A DNA stretch of 27,881 nucleotides, from contig CAZRNU010000027.1 of the NCBI GenBank assembly GCA_964601515.1, forward strand, positions 1 to 27,881, written 5' to 3'. This DNA comes from PWND01 sp964601515 (GTDB taxonomy: Bacteria; Bacteroidota; Bacteroidia; Bacteroidales; UBA7960). The notes below the pieces were generated by a model. The model was not told the origin of the DNA. It searched no databases and worked only from the letters and a program-made list of their open reading frames with translations. Positions 7,699-16,900 of this stretch are shown piece by piece. A program made the translations under genes and the position numbers. The stretch's first letter is position 1, and each line of letters starts with the position of its first letter.

Positions 7699-9168
7699 AT
7701 GATGCAAAATCTTGAACAATACTTCTCTAAATTTCGGAATAATATTATAGGTATAGATGCGGAATATCAAACTGCTTACGGAAAGCAGAAGCTTATATAT
7801 GCCGATTGGATTGCAAGCGGACGACTATATAGACCAATAGAAGAAGCTATCAGTTATAATTTTGGGCCATATGTTGCAAATACTCATACAGAAGCAAGTG
7901 AAACAGGCAATTTAATGACAAATGCATACCATCTTGCTCAAAGTAAAATCAAGCAGCATGTAAATGCCGGTAAAAATGATGTTTTAATTACTGCCGGTAG
8001 TGGAATGACAACCGTTATTAATAAGTTTCAAAGAATTTTAGGATTAAGAATATGCGGTTCTTTGAGTAATAATAAGTGCCTAAAAGATAGGCAAAAACCC
8101 GTTGTGTTTGTTTCGCATATGGAGCATCATTCAAACCACACATCATGGTTTGAAACTATTGCAGATGTTGTAGTTTTAAGTCCGAGTAAAGATTTGCTTG
8201 TTGATCCTGATGAGTTGAGGCGTCAATTAGAAAAGTATAAAGACAGAGAATTGAAAATTGGGTCTTTTACTGCTTGCAGCAATGTAACAGGTTTGCATAC
8301 ACCAATTCATCAACTTGCAAAAGTAATGCATGAATATGATGGAGTTTGTTTGGCAGATTACGCTGCTTCAGCTCCTTATGAGAATATTAACATGCACCCG
8401 GCTGATCCAATGGAGAAATTAGATGCAGTATTGTTTTCTCCTCATAAGTTTTTAGGAGGTCCGGGGTCTTCCGGTGTGCTAGTTTTTGATTCACAGTTTT
8501 ATCATGCTACTATACCAGATAATCCGGGAGGTGGCACAGTTGATTGGACAAATCCCTGGGGTGAATACAAGTATTTGGATGATATTGAAGCAAGAGAAGA
8601 TGGCGGTACTCCGGGTTTTTTGCAAGCTATTAGAACTGCTCTCTGTATTGAATTGAAAAACCAAATGGGCGTTGAGAACATAATTAAAAGAGAGAAACAG
8701 CTACTTGAAAAAACTTTTTCAGAATTGGATAATATTCCTGATTTAAGGATTCTTGCGGATAAGCAAAGGGAGAGGCTAGGAGTTATTTCGTTTTACTTTG
8801 AAAAAATTCATTATAATCTTGTAGTGAAGCTGCTTAGCGATATGTACGGTGTTCAAGTGAGGGGAGGATGTGCTTGTGCAGGAACATACGGGCATTTCTT
8901 GTTAAATGTTGATTATGAGCATTCAAGACAAATTACTTCTAAAATCAATACAGGAGATCTATCAGATAAACCTGGTTGGGTTAGGCTTTCTCTTCATCCA
9001 ACTATGACAGACGCTGAGTTAGATACAGTTATTTTTGCTTTGAAAGATATACAGAAAAACATCTCTAAATACGAAAAGGACTATAACTATTCTCCAAAGC
9101 AGAATGAGTTTAAACACAAAAACTCAGGAGATCATAAGGAGATTGTAAAAGGATGGTTTAGTCTTTAA
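7699..9168 (+). CDS. Aminotransferase class V PLP enzyme, cysteine-desulfurase/selenocysteine-lyase-like
   Basis: A fold-type I PLP enzyme of about 489 residues. Tandem ATGs occur at 7699 and 7702, and the upstream in-frame TTG at 7639 only adds an unconserved tail. Visible sites (numbered from 7699) are the Asp220 pair region CLADYAAS that contacts the pyridine nitrogen, the PLP lysine Lys250 in SPHKFLGGPG, and MEHHSNH at 141-147 for cofactor stacking. RGGCACAG at 388-395 supplies Cys391 and Cys393 where cysteine desulfurases keep their sulfur-accepting cysteine. The family would take sulfur (or selenium) from cysteine (or selenocysteine) as a persulfide. It is longer than SufS/IscS (about 400 residues) and there are no suf or isc genes around it, so the physiological acceptor is unknown. 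It converges on the START-like gene with 24 bp between stops. Confidence 0.87.
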   Translation: MMQNLEQYFSKFRNNIIGIDAEYQTAYGKQKLIYADWIASGRLYRPIEEAISYNFGPYVANTHTEASETGNLMTNAYHLAQSKIKQHVNAGKNDVLITAGSGMTTVINKFQRILGLRICGSLSNNKCLKDRQKPVVFVSHMEHHSNHTSWFETIADVVVLSPSKDLLVDPDELRRQLEKYKDRELKIGSFTACSNVTGLHTPIHQLAKVMHEYDGVCLADYAASAPYENINMHPADPMEKLDAVLFSPHKFLGGPGSSGVLVFDSQFYHATIPDNPGGGTVDWTNPWGEYKYLDDIEAREDGGTPGFLQAIRTALCIELKNQMGVENIIKREKQLLEKTFSELDNIPDLRILADKQRERLGVISFYFEKIHYNLVVKLLSDMYGVQVRGGCACAGTYGHFLLNVDYEHSRQITSKINTGDLSDKPGWVRLSLHPTMTDAELDTVIFALKDIQKNISKYEKDYNYSPKQNEFKHKNSGDHKEIVKGWFSL

Positions 9169-9192
9169 ACGAATTGTTTTGCAAGATAAATT

Positions 9193-9576
9193 CTATGAGC
9201 TTTGAAAGTGTCTTTGCAGCAATGCGACTTGCGAAGATATGAGTCTTTGATTAAAATCAATATCAGCCGGATCGGAGAAGTCACTTATTATTAATGCAAC
9301 TTCGGTAGATATTGAGCCTTGCTGAATTTTCATTTCCAAAACATGATCCTTATTGTCATCAAGCCATTGAAACTTAATATAGTCATTTTCTTTCTGACTA
9401 ATTACTCTGGCTCTTTGTTCAGATCCTTCCCATTTGAATATAAAGATATCATCCTGAATGTCAATAGAATCCGCAAACCATCTTGACAATCCTTCAGGTG
9501 TGCTAATCATCACATATAGAAGTTTTGACGATGTGCGAATTGGAAACTCAAGTGTATACTGCTCAAACTTTGCCAT
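9193..9576 (-). CDS. START-like (START_2, AHSA1/SRPBCC-type) domain protein
   Basis: A 127-residue cytoplasmic protein without signal peptide or membrane segment. The pattern fits the START_2 family of Bacteroidota: an N-terminal strand (FEQYTLEFPI), a helix with SSKLLYVMISTPEGLSRWFAD, then strands such as FIFKWEGSEQRARV and YIKFQWLDD, and a long C-terminal helix after DFSDPADI. The helix-grip fold usually makes a hydrophobic pocket, but no ligand is known for this subfamily. The ATG at 9576 opens into a divergent intergenic region that holds the 71-nt hairpin. Confidence 0.85.
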   Translation of the reverse strand: MAKFEQYTLEFPIRTSSKLLYVMISTPEGLSRWFADSIDIQDDIFIFKWEGSEQRARVISQKENDYIKFQWLDDNKDHVLEMKIQQGSISTEVALIISDFSDPADIDFNQRLISSQVALLQRHFQSS

Positions 9577-9633
9577 ATCATTGAATTTTTTCTATAAACA
9601 TATGCTGCAATATACAAAATATTTTAATTAATG

Positions 9634-9704
9634 AGAAAGTTTTTACAGTCAAAAATGGATTTAAGATTTGTAATCCATTCTTTTGCTTTACTGTCAAACT
9701 TTCT
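9634..9704. repeat. 71-nt long interrupted inverted repeat (hairpin)
   Basis: The arms pair as AGAAAGTTT/AAACTTTCT (9634-9642 with 9696-9704), ACAGT/ACTGT (9645-9649 with 9690-9694), CAAAA/TTTTG (9650-9654 with 9681-9685) and ATGGATT/AATCCAT (9655-9661 with 9672-9678). The loop is 10 nt and small bulges interrupt the arms, giving 26 paired bases in total. It sits between two divergent genes, so it is not an obvious terminator for either, and no T-run follows. It may be a small RNA, a MITE-like element or an operator region. Confidence 0.7.
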
Positions 9705-9776
9705 ATGACCTCTTGTCAAATTCCAAATCTCTGTTAAATATGTTTATTGTGGGTAATAGAATCCAATTCTTCTTGT

Positions 9777-9784
9777 TACTTTTG
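9777..9784 (+). promoter_or_regulatory. -7 promoter box for the EamA gene
   Basis: TACTTTTG matches TAnnTTTG exactly, 17 nt before the ATG at 9802, giving a very short leader. A TTG at 9747-9749 lies 27 nt upstream of the box, longer than the usual spacing, so the -33 element is uncertain. Confidence 0.6.
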
Positions 9785-9801
9785 CGGGCTTAAATTTTTA
9801 T

Positions 9802-10704
9802 ATGGAAAAAATCAAGAAACATTATATCTATATACTGTTATTGCTTGCAATAACATTTTGGGGTATTTCTTATGTGTGGACAAAAATTGTATTTGAGGTT
9901 TACGGGCCACTTACAATTATGTTTATTCGGCTTACCATAGCCTCTGTTTTGATGGTGTCAATTGTCAAGATAAAAGGTTGGGGGCAAAAAGTTGAAAAGA
10001 AAGACTATATGTCATTTTTTTGGTTGTCGTTTTTTACTCCATTTTGCTATTTTATTGGCGAAAACTATGGGTTGTTATATGTTTCTCCAACTGTAGCATC
10101 AGTTATTATAGCTACCATTCCTCTTTTTGCCCCTGTACTTGGTTTAATAGCTTTCAGGGAGAAAATTACCATTGTTAATGTTATTGGTTTTATAATTTCA
10201 TTTTTTGGTGTAATGGTAATGATACTTGATGCAGACTTCAAGTTTGTAGCATCGCCTCTGGGTGTTGGGCTATTGTTTTTTGCTGTATTATCTGCATTAA
10301 TCAATGTTGTTTTTCTAAAGAAGCTTACAGCAAAATATTCATCAATTACTATTATTACTGTTCAAAACTTTCTTGGTGCAAAGATGTTTATGATTGCATT
10401 TTTAATATTTGATGTTCAGGAATTCTTTACTATAGTTCCTACATGGAATGTAATAGGAGCGTTAATAGCATTGGCTGTTTTTGGGTCAACACTTGCATTT
10501 ATGTTTTATACTTCTGCAGTTAGAACTCTTGGAATTGCAAAAACATCAATATTTACAAATCTAATTCCGGTTGTTACTACATTATCGGCTTTAATAATTC
10601 TTAAAGAAAGCATTGAAATTTCGAAAATATTCGGGATGATAATTGTTATGTTTGGTTTGTTTCTCACTCAGTTGTCTAAGTTTAAGCTTTTTAGCAAGAG
10701 GTAA
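9802..10704 (+). CDS. EamA-family (DMT) transporter
   Basis: A 300-residue protein with about ten hydrophobic helices arranged as two EamA repeats. The first starts at residue 8 (LLLLAITFWGISYVWTK, with the WG motif near the end of helix 1). The second starts near 150 (GVGLLFFAVLSALINVVF). The second repeat ends in the typical NLIPVVTTLSALIILKE region at about 253-270. The protein is in the inner membrane and probably exports or imports a small metabolite by a drug/metabolite-transporter mechanism; the substrate cannot be read from sequence. It has its own -7 box and is followed by the tRNA promoter without a clear terminator. Confidence 0.92.
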   Translation: MEKIKKHYIYILLLLAITFWGISYVWTKIVFEVYGPLTIMFIRLTIASVLMVSIVKIKGWGQKVEKKDYMSFFWLSFFTPFCYFIGENYGLLYVSPTVASVIIATIPLFAPVLGLIAFREKITIVNVIGFIISFFGVMVMILDADFKFVASPLGVGLLFFAVLSALINVVFLKKLTAKYSSITIITVQNFLGAKMFMIAFLIFDVQEFFTIVPTWNVIGALIALAVFGSTLAFMFYTSAVRTLGIAKTSIFTNLIPVVTTLSALIILKESIEISKIFGMIIVMFGLFLTQLSKFKLFSKR

Positions 10705-10746
10705 TTGAGTAATTTGATTTGAGAAATAAAAATTTCAAAATAAAAG

Positions 10747-10776
10747 TTTCAAGTTTTAATAAGTTTATTATTTTTG
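10747..10776 (+). promoter_or_regulatory. Promoter of tRNA-Met
   Basis: TTTC at 10747-10750, an 18-nt spacer and TATTTTTG at 10769-10776 form a near-complete Bacteroidota promoter. The -7 box ends 11 nt before the first base of the tRNA. The same pair of boxes with the same spacing occurs before mutS2. Confidence 0.75.
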
Positions 10777-10787
10777 CAACCTCAAAT

Positions 10788-10861
10788 GGCGGGGTAGCTC
10801 AGGTGGTTAGAGCGTCGGATTCATAACCCGGAGGCCACGAGTTCAAGTCTCGTCCCCGCTA
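10788..10861 (+). tRNA. tRNA-Met (anticodon CAT), elongator type
   Basis: The 74-nt sequence folds as a cloverleaf. The acceptor stem GGCGGGG pairs with CCCCGCT with a G-U at position 1-72. The D stem is GCTC/GAGC, the anticodon loop TTCATAA, and the T arm ACGAG-TTCAAGT-CTCGT. The discriminator is A and the CCA end is not encoded. The G1-U72 end, and the lack of the initiator's unpaired 1-72 and GGG/CCC stem, favour elongator Met; tRNA-Ile2 with lysidine would carry the same CAT. The base pair 31-39 is an A-C mismatch. Confidence 0.95.
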
Positions 10862-10869
10862 CTAAAAAT

Positions 10870-10900
10870 GCCTGTTAATCCTCAGATTAACAGGCGTTTT
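10870..10900. terminator. Bidirectional terminator after tRNA-Met and AsmA gene
   Basis: A perfect 11-bp stem, GCCTGTTAATC (10870-10880) and its complement (10885-10895), has a 4-nt loop ctca. TTTT follows on the plus strand, and the A5 run at 10864-10868 gives a T-run on the minus strand. It ends both the tRNA transcript and the converging AsmA transcript. Confidence 0.93.
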
Positions 10901-10909
10901 AATTTCCAG

Positions 10910-10931
10910 TGGTAACAAATTGGCAACAAAT
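10910..10931 (+). repeat. Tandem pair of 11-nt units
   Basis: TGGTAACAAAT (10910-10920) is followed directly by TGGCAACAAAT (10921-10931), differing at one base. The second unit overlaps the first base of the AsmA stop codon on the minus strand. It lies next to a tRNA 3' end, where integration sites are common, but no integrase is present in the window. Confidence 0.55.
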
Positions 10932-13783
10932 TATTCTTTGCCTGCCCTTATTCTATCTGCTTTTTGATTTGCTTCAAGTATTACTTTTTTTGCTTTAACA
11001 TCAGCTTCATCTTCCAGTTTTTTCGCATTCCTGTCAGCAGTCTCAATCATTTCTTGACCGGTTTTTCTGGCAGCGGCTTTAGCAAGTGGTCCGCTTGCTT
11101 CATCTTCCAGTTTTTTCGCATTTGCTCTGGCTTCATCACGTAATTTTTTTGCTGCAACTGCTGCTTCTTTCCTTATGTTCTCAGCTTGTTTTTCTGCTTC
11201 TCTAATAACTTGCTGTGCTCTTTTTTCGAGCTCTTCGTTAACTTTATCTTTTACTTCTTCAACTTTTTCTTTTACCTGTTCTTTAATTTCTTCAACAATC
11301 TCTTCAACCTTTTCAGTAACCTGTTCAATAATTTGCTCTTTTAAATCTTCAGTGCTTTGAGCCAGGTTTAAAGATACTTTAGGGTTTGTAACTGTTCCGG
11401 TTATAGCTGCACCAACAAATACTGTATTACCGGGGGTGATTTTAATTCCGCTTGTTGCAGCCTGACTTACAAGGCCGGTTAATGCATCATTTGCCGCTCC
11501 ACCAAATTCACTTCTAGGAATCTCAAATTTTGCAAGATAGTTTATTGTCTGGTCGAATGAATGATATCCATTTATATTTGCCTTTGAGTTTCCAAATTTT
11601 ACATCAAAAGGTTCCACATCTATTCTACCATCTTTAAATTTAAACTTAACATTAACATCATTAAAAGTTATGTCTTTAAATCTGTCCATTTTTAACTGCT
11701 CGGCTATATTTGAGAATGTCGGGCTGTTTGTTACTTTTACACTGTTTGATATGAAGTTGCCCGCGCCAGCCATGGTATTTAAAACAGGATTCATTTGTTC
11801 ATCGAGCAAAGATTTAATTGTTAATCCGGCAGAGAATTTGCCTGCAGCTCTTTCTCCAATTGGTGCAAGCTTTGCAAATGTGTTGAAGGTGTTAAATGTT
11901 TTTTGAATGTCAAACTGCTTGATGTCAAGTTTGAAATCAATTTCCGGTTGCATTGCATTTTTGGATGAATATAAGCCGTTCATAGTCATACTGCCTTCAA
12001 GCATATTCATCTGTATGTTTTGAAGAGTAACTGTCTGGTCAGCGACTTTAATTGTTCCACTTACATTTGTCATTTCCATATTGTCGAATATCAATTTATT
12101 GAAAGAGCTTCTTAATGTAAAATTGATATTTGATGGTATTTCTATTACAGTCATTACAATTGTTTCCTCCTCTTGAACATTCTCTTTTGGTTTTTCCTCA
12201 GATGTTTCTTCAGTAAAAAACTGATTTAGATCTAAATATCTTGAGCTTGTTGAGAAGTTTCCTGTAAGCATGTCGTCATTCAATATATATCCAAGAAGAT
12301 TATCTATTTTACCGGATGCAGAAAAATCGCTTTCACCAATTTTTGCTGCAAATGTTTTAAGTTCAACAAATCTTGGGTTAAATCCAAAGTCCATTTTTGA
12401 AATAATTAGGCCCTGCGGGAAATCTTCGCTTTTATAGTTCATTTCAGTAATAACAAGCTTGCCGTCAAATAAAAACTCGCCATATCTTTCTTTTTCAATG
12501 CTCGACATTTTGCCATTTACAGAAATATCGCTGTCAATAATTCCCGATAAACTTTCATTCTCTCCAAGCGGGTAAAAATCCTTAACTTTTGAGAGGTCAA
12601 TTTTTCCTTTTAAGTAAGCATCTATTTGAGGGTCAGATATCGGGGTTTTAAGGTTTAGTTTAAAATCAACCGGATTTCCTGCCATTGTGAAAGTAAGTTT
12701 GCTTATATCAACAACAGAAAGGTCTGCAGACCCGCCAGGATTATATATTTTGGTATTTATGTTTACGTTTTTAACGGCTGCAGGCAGGTCAGGATACTGA
12801 AACATTCCTTCATTTACATTTAGAATAAACTCAAAGGCGGGAACAGTTTCATCGCCCCAAACTCCTTTTGCAAATCCATTAAATGCTAATGTTCCTTCCG
12901 TTTTTAAATCAGCAAAATCTTTTGCATATATTGCCGGTACTAGCGATAAGAACGACTTAAATGCAGTTTGAGGAGACCCAAATGTTATGTCCATAATTAT
13001 ATCGCTCTCAGGCATTGCAATATTACCGTCAAGCAGCAAGGTAAGATCATTGAATTTAATGCTGTTTTCAAGGAATGTAAAACTGAATGCTTCCAGATCA
13101 GCAGCCAGTTCAGCTTTTAAGTCAAAGTTTACCCCGTTTAGCAGTGGGATGCCTTCAAATACAAGGTAAAATTTCTCGGCTGTAGTTTCTCTAACTGAAA
13201 CATTAGTTGTAGATGCTGTAAAATCTCCTCTTATTGTATAGTTTGAGTTTTCAAGTCTGGCATACAAATCCATATCTTTATCATCATAAATAATTGTCGC
13301 ATTTCTTATAGAAATACGTTTCAATGCCAGTTTAAAATTTGAGTCAGAATCATCTTCTTCGGATATAACTTCCTCTGTATCTTCGCTTTCTAGCATTATA
13401 TCCCAGTTTGCCCTACCATCTTTAAGTATTATAGCTTTAATATATGGATTATCCATGTGAATGGTTTTTATCTCATAACCATCACCTCCAAAAAAACTCA
13501 TCAAATTTACAGTAATTGATAATCGTTTAATATCAGCAATTGTTTCGCCTTCAAAAGGTGCATTATTGATAACTTTAAGTCCGTGCAAGCTAAAGTTTAC
13601 ATCAGGAAAACTTCTGATAAAAGATAAGCTAAAACTGTCGAAATCCACCTTGGCATTAACATTTTCATTGATGGCAATTTTAATTTGTTCAACAATTTTT
13701 CCTTTAAATGCAAAAGGAAGGATTAATAATAGTGCAATAAATATTGCGATTACAATGGCTGATATTTTGAAAAACTTTTTCAT
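10931..13783 (-). CDS. AsmA-family envelope protein with long C-terminal coiled coil
   Basis: The protein has about 950 residues from the ATG at 13783. The longer frame from TTG at 13828 would start inside the promoter, so 13783 is preferred. It begins with Lys-Lys and one membrane helix (FFKISAIVIAIFIALLLILPFAF). A large periplasmic beta-rich region follows, typical of AsmA/TamB-like proteins that form lipid-conducting grooves between inner and outer membrane. Typical AsmA features near the start are GKIVEQIKIAINENVNAKVDF and FPDVNFSLHGLKV. The last 141 residues are different: an uninterrupted Glu/Lys/Ala-rich helix predicted as coiled coil, where AKKLEDEA occurs twice 31 residues apart. Family members are thought to support outer-membrane lipid balance; the tail may bind a partner or cell-wall layer (inference). 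It shares the tRNA terminator at its 3' end. Confidence 0.88.
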   Translation of the reverse strand: MKKFFKISAIVIAIFIALLLILPFAFKGKIVEQIKIAINENVNAKVDFDSFSLSFIRSFPDVNFSLHGLKVINNAPFEGETIADIKRLSITVNLMSFFGGDGYEIKTIHMDNPYIKAIILKDGRANWDIMLESEDTEEVISEEDDSDSNFKLALKRISIRNATIIYDDKDMDLYARLENSNYTIRGDFTASTTNVSVRETTAEKFYLVFEGIPLLNGVNFDLKAELAADLEAFSFTFLENSIKFNDLTLLLDGNIAMPESDIIMDITFGSPQTAFKSFLSLVPAIYAKDFADLKTEGTLAFNGFAKGVWGDETVPAFEFILNVNEGMFQYPDLPAAVKNVNINTKIYNPGGSADLSVVDISKLTFTMAGNPVDFKLNLKTPISDPQIDAYLKGKIDLSKVKDFYPLGENESLSGIIDSDISVNGKMSSIEKERYGEFLFDGKLVITEMNYKSEDFPQGLIISKMDFGFNPRFVELKTFAAKIGESDFSASGKIDNLLGYILNDDMLTGNFSTSSRYLDLNQFFTEETSEEKPKENVQEEETIVMTVIEIPSNINFTLRSSFNKLIFDNMEMTNVSGTIKVADQTVTLQNIQMNMLEGSMTMNGLYSSKNAMQPEIDFKLDIKQFDIQKTFNTFNTFAKLAPIGERAAGKFSAGLTIKSLLDEQMNPVLNTMAGAGNFISNSVKVTNSPTFSNIAEQLKMDRFKDITFNDVNVKFKFKDGRIDVEPFDVKFGNSKANINGYHSFDQTINYLAKFEIPRSEFGGAANDALTGLVSQAATSGIKITPGNTVFVGAAITGTVTNPKVSLNLAQSTEDLKEQIIEQVTEKVEEIVEEIKEQVKEKVEEVKDKVNEELEKRAQQVIREAEKQAENIRKEAAVAAKKLRDEARANAKKLEDEASGPLAKAAARKTGQEMIETADRNAKKLEDEADVKAKKVILEANQKADRIRAGKE
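11004..11122 (-). repeat. Exact 26-bp direct repeat inside the AsmA gene
   Basis: Positions 11004-11029 and 11097-11122 are identical over 26 bp. The offset is 93 bp, or 31 codons, so recombination between the copies would keep the frame. The repeated sequence encodes the NAKKLEDEA motif of the coiled-coil tail. Confidence 0.85.
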
Positions 13784-13825
13784 ATTATAATGTTTTGATG
13801 TTTTAAATAATTCTTTGAAGAATCC

Positions 13826-13856
13826 CAAAGTTAGTTAAATTGACTTCAATTATCAA
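13826..13856 (-). promoter_or_regulatory. Promoter of the AsmA gene
   Basis: On the minus strand TTG (13854-13856), 20 nt and TAACTTTG (13826-13833) match the Bacteroidota -33/-7 pattern. Transcription would start near 13820, leaving a leader of about 36 nt before the ATG at 13783. Confidence 0.7.
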
Positions 13857-13898
13857 TAGATTATGTTGATTTAATTATTCAAAAAAACTCAATTGTGT

Positions 13899-13906
13899 TA
13901 CTTTTA
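13899..13906 (+). promoter_or_regulatory. Possible -7 box of the CotH gene
   Basis: TACTTTTA differs from TAnnTTTG at the last base and lies 21 nt before the ATG at 13928. No convincing -33 element is visible, so this is a weak call. Confidence 0.35.
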
Positions 13907-13927
13907 TAGAATTATAAAATCAATGAT

Positions 13928-16900
13928 ATGAGACGTATATTTTTTATTTTTATTGTGATAGGTTTTTATGCTTTAATCAATGATTGTGCATATTCACAAG
14001 ATATAGCTATTAATGAAGTGATGTCTTCAAATGCTACAACAATTGCAGATGAGGATGGCGATTATGAAGATTGGATAGAATTATATAATTATGGAAGTAC
14101 TTCTGTGAATTTGCTGGGGTTTGGTCTTTCTGATAATTCTGGGAATCCTTTTAAATGGATGTTTCCTGATATTACGATTGAGTCAGGAAATTATTTGTTA
14201 ATATGGGCATCGGGAAAAGATAGATCAGATCCCAATTTCCCTTTACATACGAACTTTAGCATAGGGGCAGCTGGCGAGGAAGTTTTTATTACTGAGCCAG
14301 GAGGTGAACTTGTTGATGAGCTTTTACCTATTGAAATTCCTACAGATATGTCGTATGGAAAGTATCCAAATGGATCAGGAGATTGGAGGTTTTTCACCAA
14401 TACAACTCCCGGAGCTGAGAATATTGGTCCTGGATATAGTTTTTTAATTCCGCCTCCAATTGTTTCTCATCAGGAAGGAATATATTCATCGGCATTTAAT
14501 CTTACTATTGTTACTCCAATAGTTGGTGCTTCTGTTTACTATACTCTTAATGGTTCAGTGCCTGATGAAAGCTCTTCTCTCTATACAACTTCTATTAATA
14601 TTTCAAGTAAAGCAGGGGTCCCAAATGATATTTCTATGATACCCACTAATAATATTGCTGCAACCGGACCTCCATATTATGAGGGTTGGCAGCCACCTCT
14701 TGGCGAAGTATTTAAAATTAATACCGTAAGAGTCAGGATTTTTCACCCTGAGGCGCCTCCTTCTAAGGTTTTTACATATTCGTATTTAGTAGATCCATTA
14801 GGCACCGATAGATACACACTTCCATTCTTTTCTATTACGACTGATAAAGAGAACTTTTTTGATAATGAAATAGGCATTTATGTGCCTGGTAATTATATGA
14901 ATTATTTTCAGGATGGTGATTTGTGGGAACGACCAGTTAATATTACTCTTTTTGAAAAAGGAGGAGTTAAAGCATTTAATGAAGATGTAGGTATCAGATT
15001 GCATGGAAATACTACCAGAAGCAGACCAAGAAAGTCGCTAAGAATCTCATCAAGAAGTGAATACGGCAATAGTTGGATTAATTATCAATTGTTTCCTGAC
15101 AAAGATGTAAATATGTTTAAAAGATTTATTTTAAGAAACTCCGGTAATGATTGGGATTGGGCAGTTTTTAGAGATGCTTTTTTGCAATATTTAGCTAAAG
15201 ACCTGAATGTTGAAACTCAGTATTACAGGCCTGCAATAGTCTTTATTAATGGTGAATATTGGGGTATTCATAATATCAGAGACAGATATGATGATAACTA
15301 TCTTTTTGCTAAATATGGCATTGAAGAGTTTGATATGACTATAATGGAAAATAACTCTCAGTTTAAAGACGGCAACCCTGAAGGTGTTTCTCACTATACA
15401 GGGATGTTGGAGTTTGTTGGAAATAATAGTATGACAAATCAATCGAATTACGAAGTTGTAAAAACAATGATAGATGTAAATAGCTTCATTGACTTTCAGC
15501 TTACTCATATTTTTGCTATGAATACCGATTGGCCCGGAAATAATACTCTTTATTGGAGGTATTTTCGTGAAGGATATGACCCCGAAGCTATTCCGGCTAA
15601 AGATGGTCGCTGGAGATGGATGATACTTGATACAGATTTTGGCTTCGGATTACCATTCTTTTATGTTCCGGGTGTTGATGAAGGTCCTGCTCACAATACT
15701 CTTGCCTTTGCATTGGCTGCCGATGGCCCGTCGTGGCCAAATCCGGCTTGGTCAACATTTCTCCTAAGAAGACTTGTCTCTAATACTGAATTTAAAAACA
15801 AATTCATAATTCGCTATTGCGATCTTTTAAATACTACCTTCAGCTCTGAGCATGTAATATCAGTTATTGATTCAATAAGTTCAATTCTTGAGCCTGAAAT
15901 GCAGGAACATATAAACCGCTGGAGAAGACCACCATCTATGGAGGAGTGGATTGGCAATGTTAATGTATTAAGGTCATTTGCTCAATCAAGAATTAATTAT
16001 CAATTCGATTATCTGAAACAACAGTTTGCTCTATTTGATGAAGCATGGGTAACACTCGATGTTTCTAACGAGCTTTATGGATATGTTAAGATTAATACAA
16101 TCGACATCCAAAAAAACACTATGGGTGTTTCAAACCATCCTTATCCATGGACAGGGAAATACTTCAAAGGACTTACTATGAATGTTGAGGCAATTCCATT
16201 CCCCGGTTATCAATTTAGTCATTGGGAAGGCGCTTCCACATCCGGCCAGTCGCAGATTTCTGTTAATCTTTCCTCAGATATTGAATTAAAAGCAGTTTTT
16301 ACCCGCAGTGATGATCATCAACTGATTTATTTTTGGTTTTTTGGAAATAATATTGTTAATGATACTCCACTTGAGAAAATTAATTCATATTATGCAATAC
16401 ATGATGGAGCAAAAGTTGAATTCCATTCTGCATTAGATGGTTATCCTTTTTATTCCGGACATCCTAATTGGAGAAAGGCATCCATGGAAAGACGAAATAG
16501 CCCGACAAGTATTAATTATCGCCCTGAAGGCAATGATGGAGTCCCTTATGAAAGTGTTACTATGAGAGCAATACAAGTAAAGCAACCTTTCTCCGGAGAT
16601 GGAGGAGAGAATACACTGATATTTTCCTTGCCAACCAAAGGATTTAAAGATGTCATTTTCAGATTTGCTGCCAAAGATGAAGGTGCCGCAGACAAACTTA
16701 TTATTGATTATTCAACTGCTTCTGAAAGCCCAATATGGACTTCAGTAGGATTGATTTCAACAGAATATAATTTACTATCAGACTATCAGCTGTTTGAAGT
16801 TGATTTTACTGATATTGAGAATGTTAGAAATAACTCCAATTTTAAAATCAGAATTCGCTTTGATGGTGAAGATATGTCGGCAGATGTTGGAAGCAGAGTT

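Noticed and set aside
10716..10740. Terminator for the EamA gene (TTTGA..AAT/ATTTCAAA)
   Set aside because: Bulged, weak stem without a T-run; not better than expected in A+T-rich DNA.
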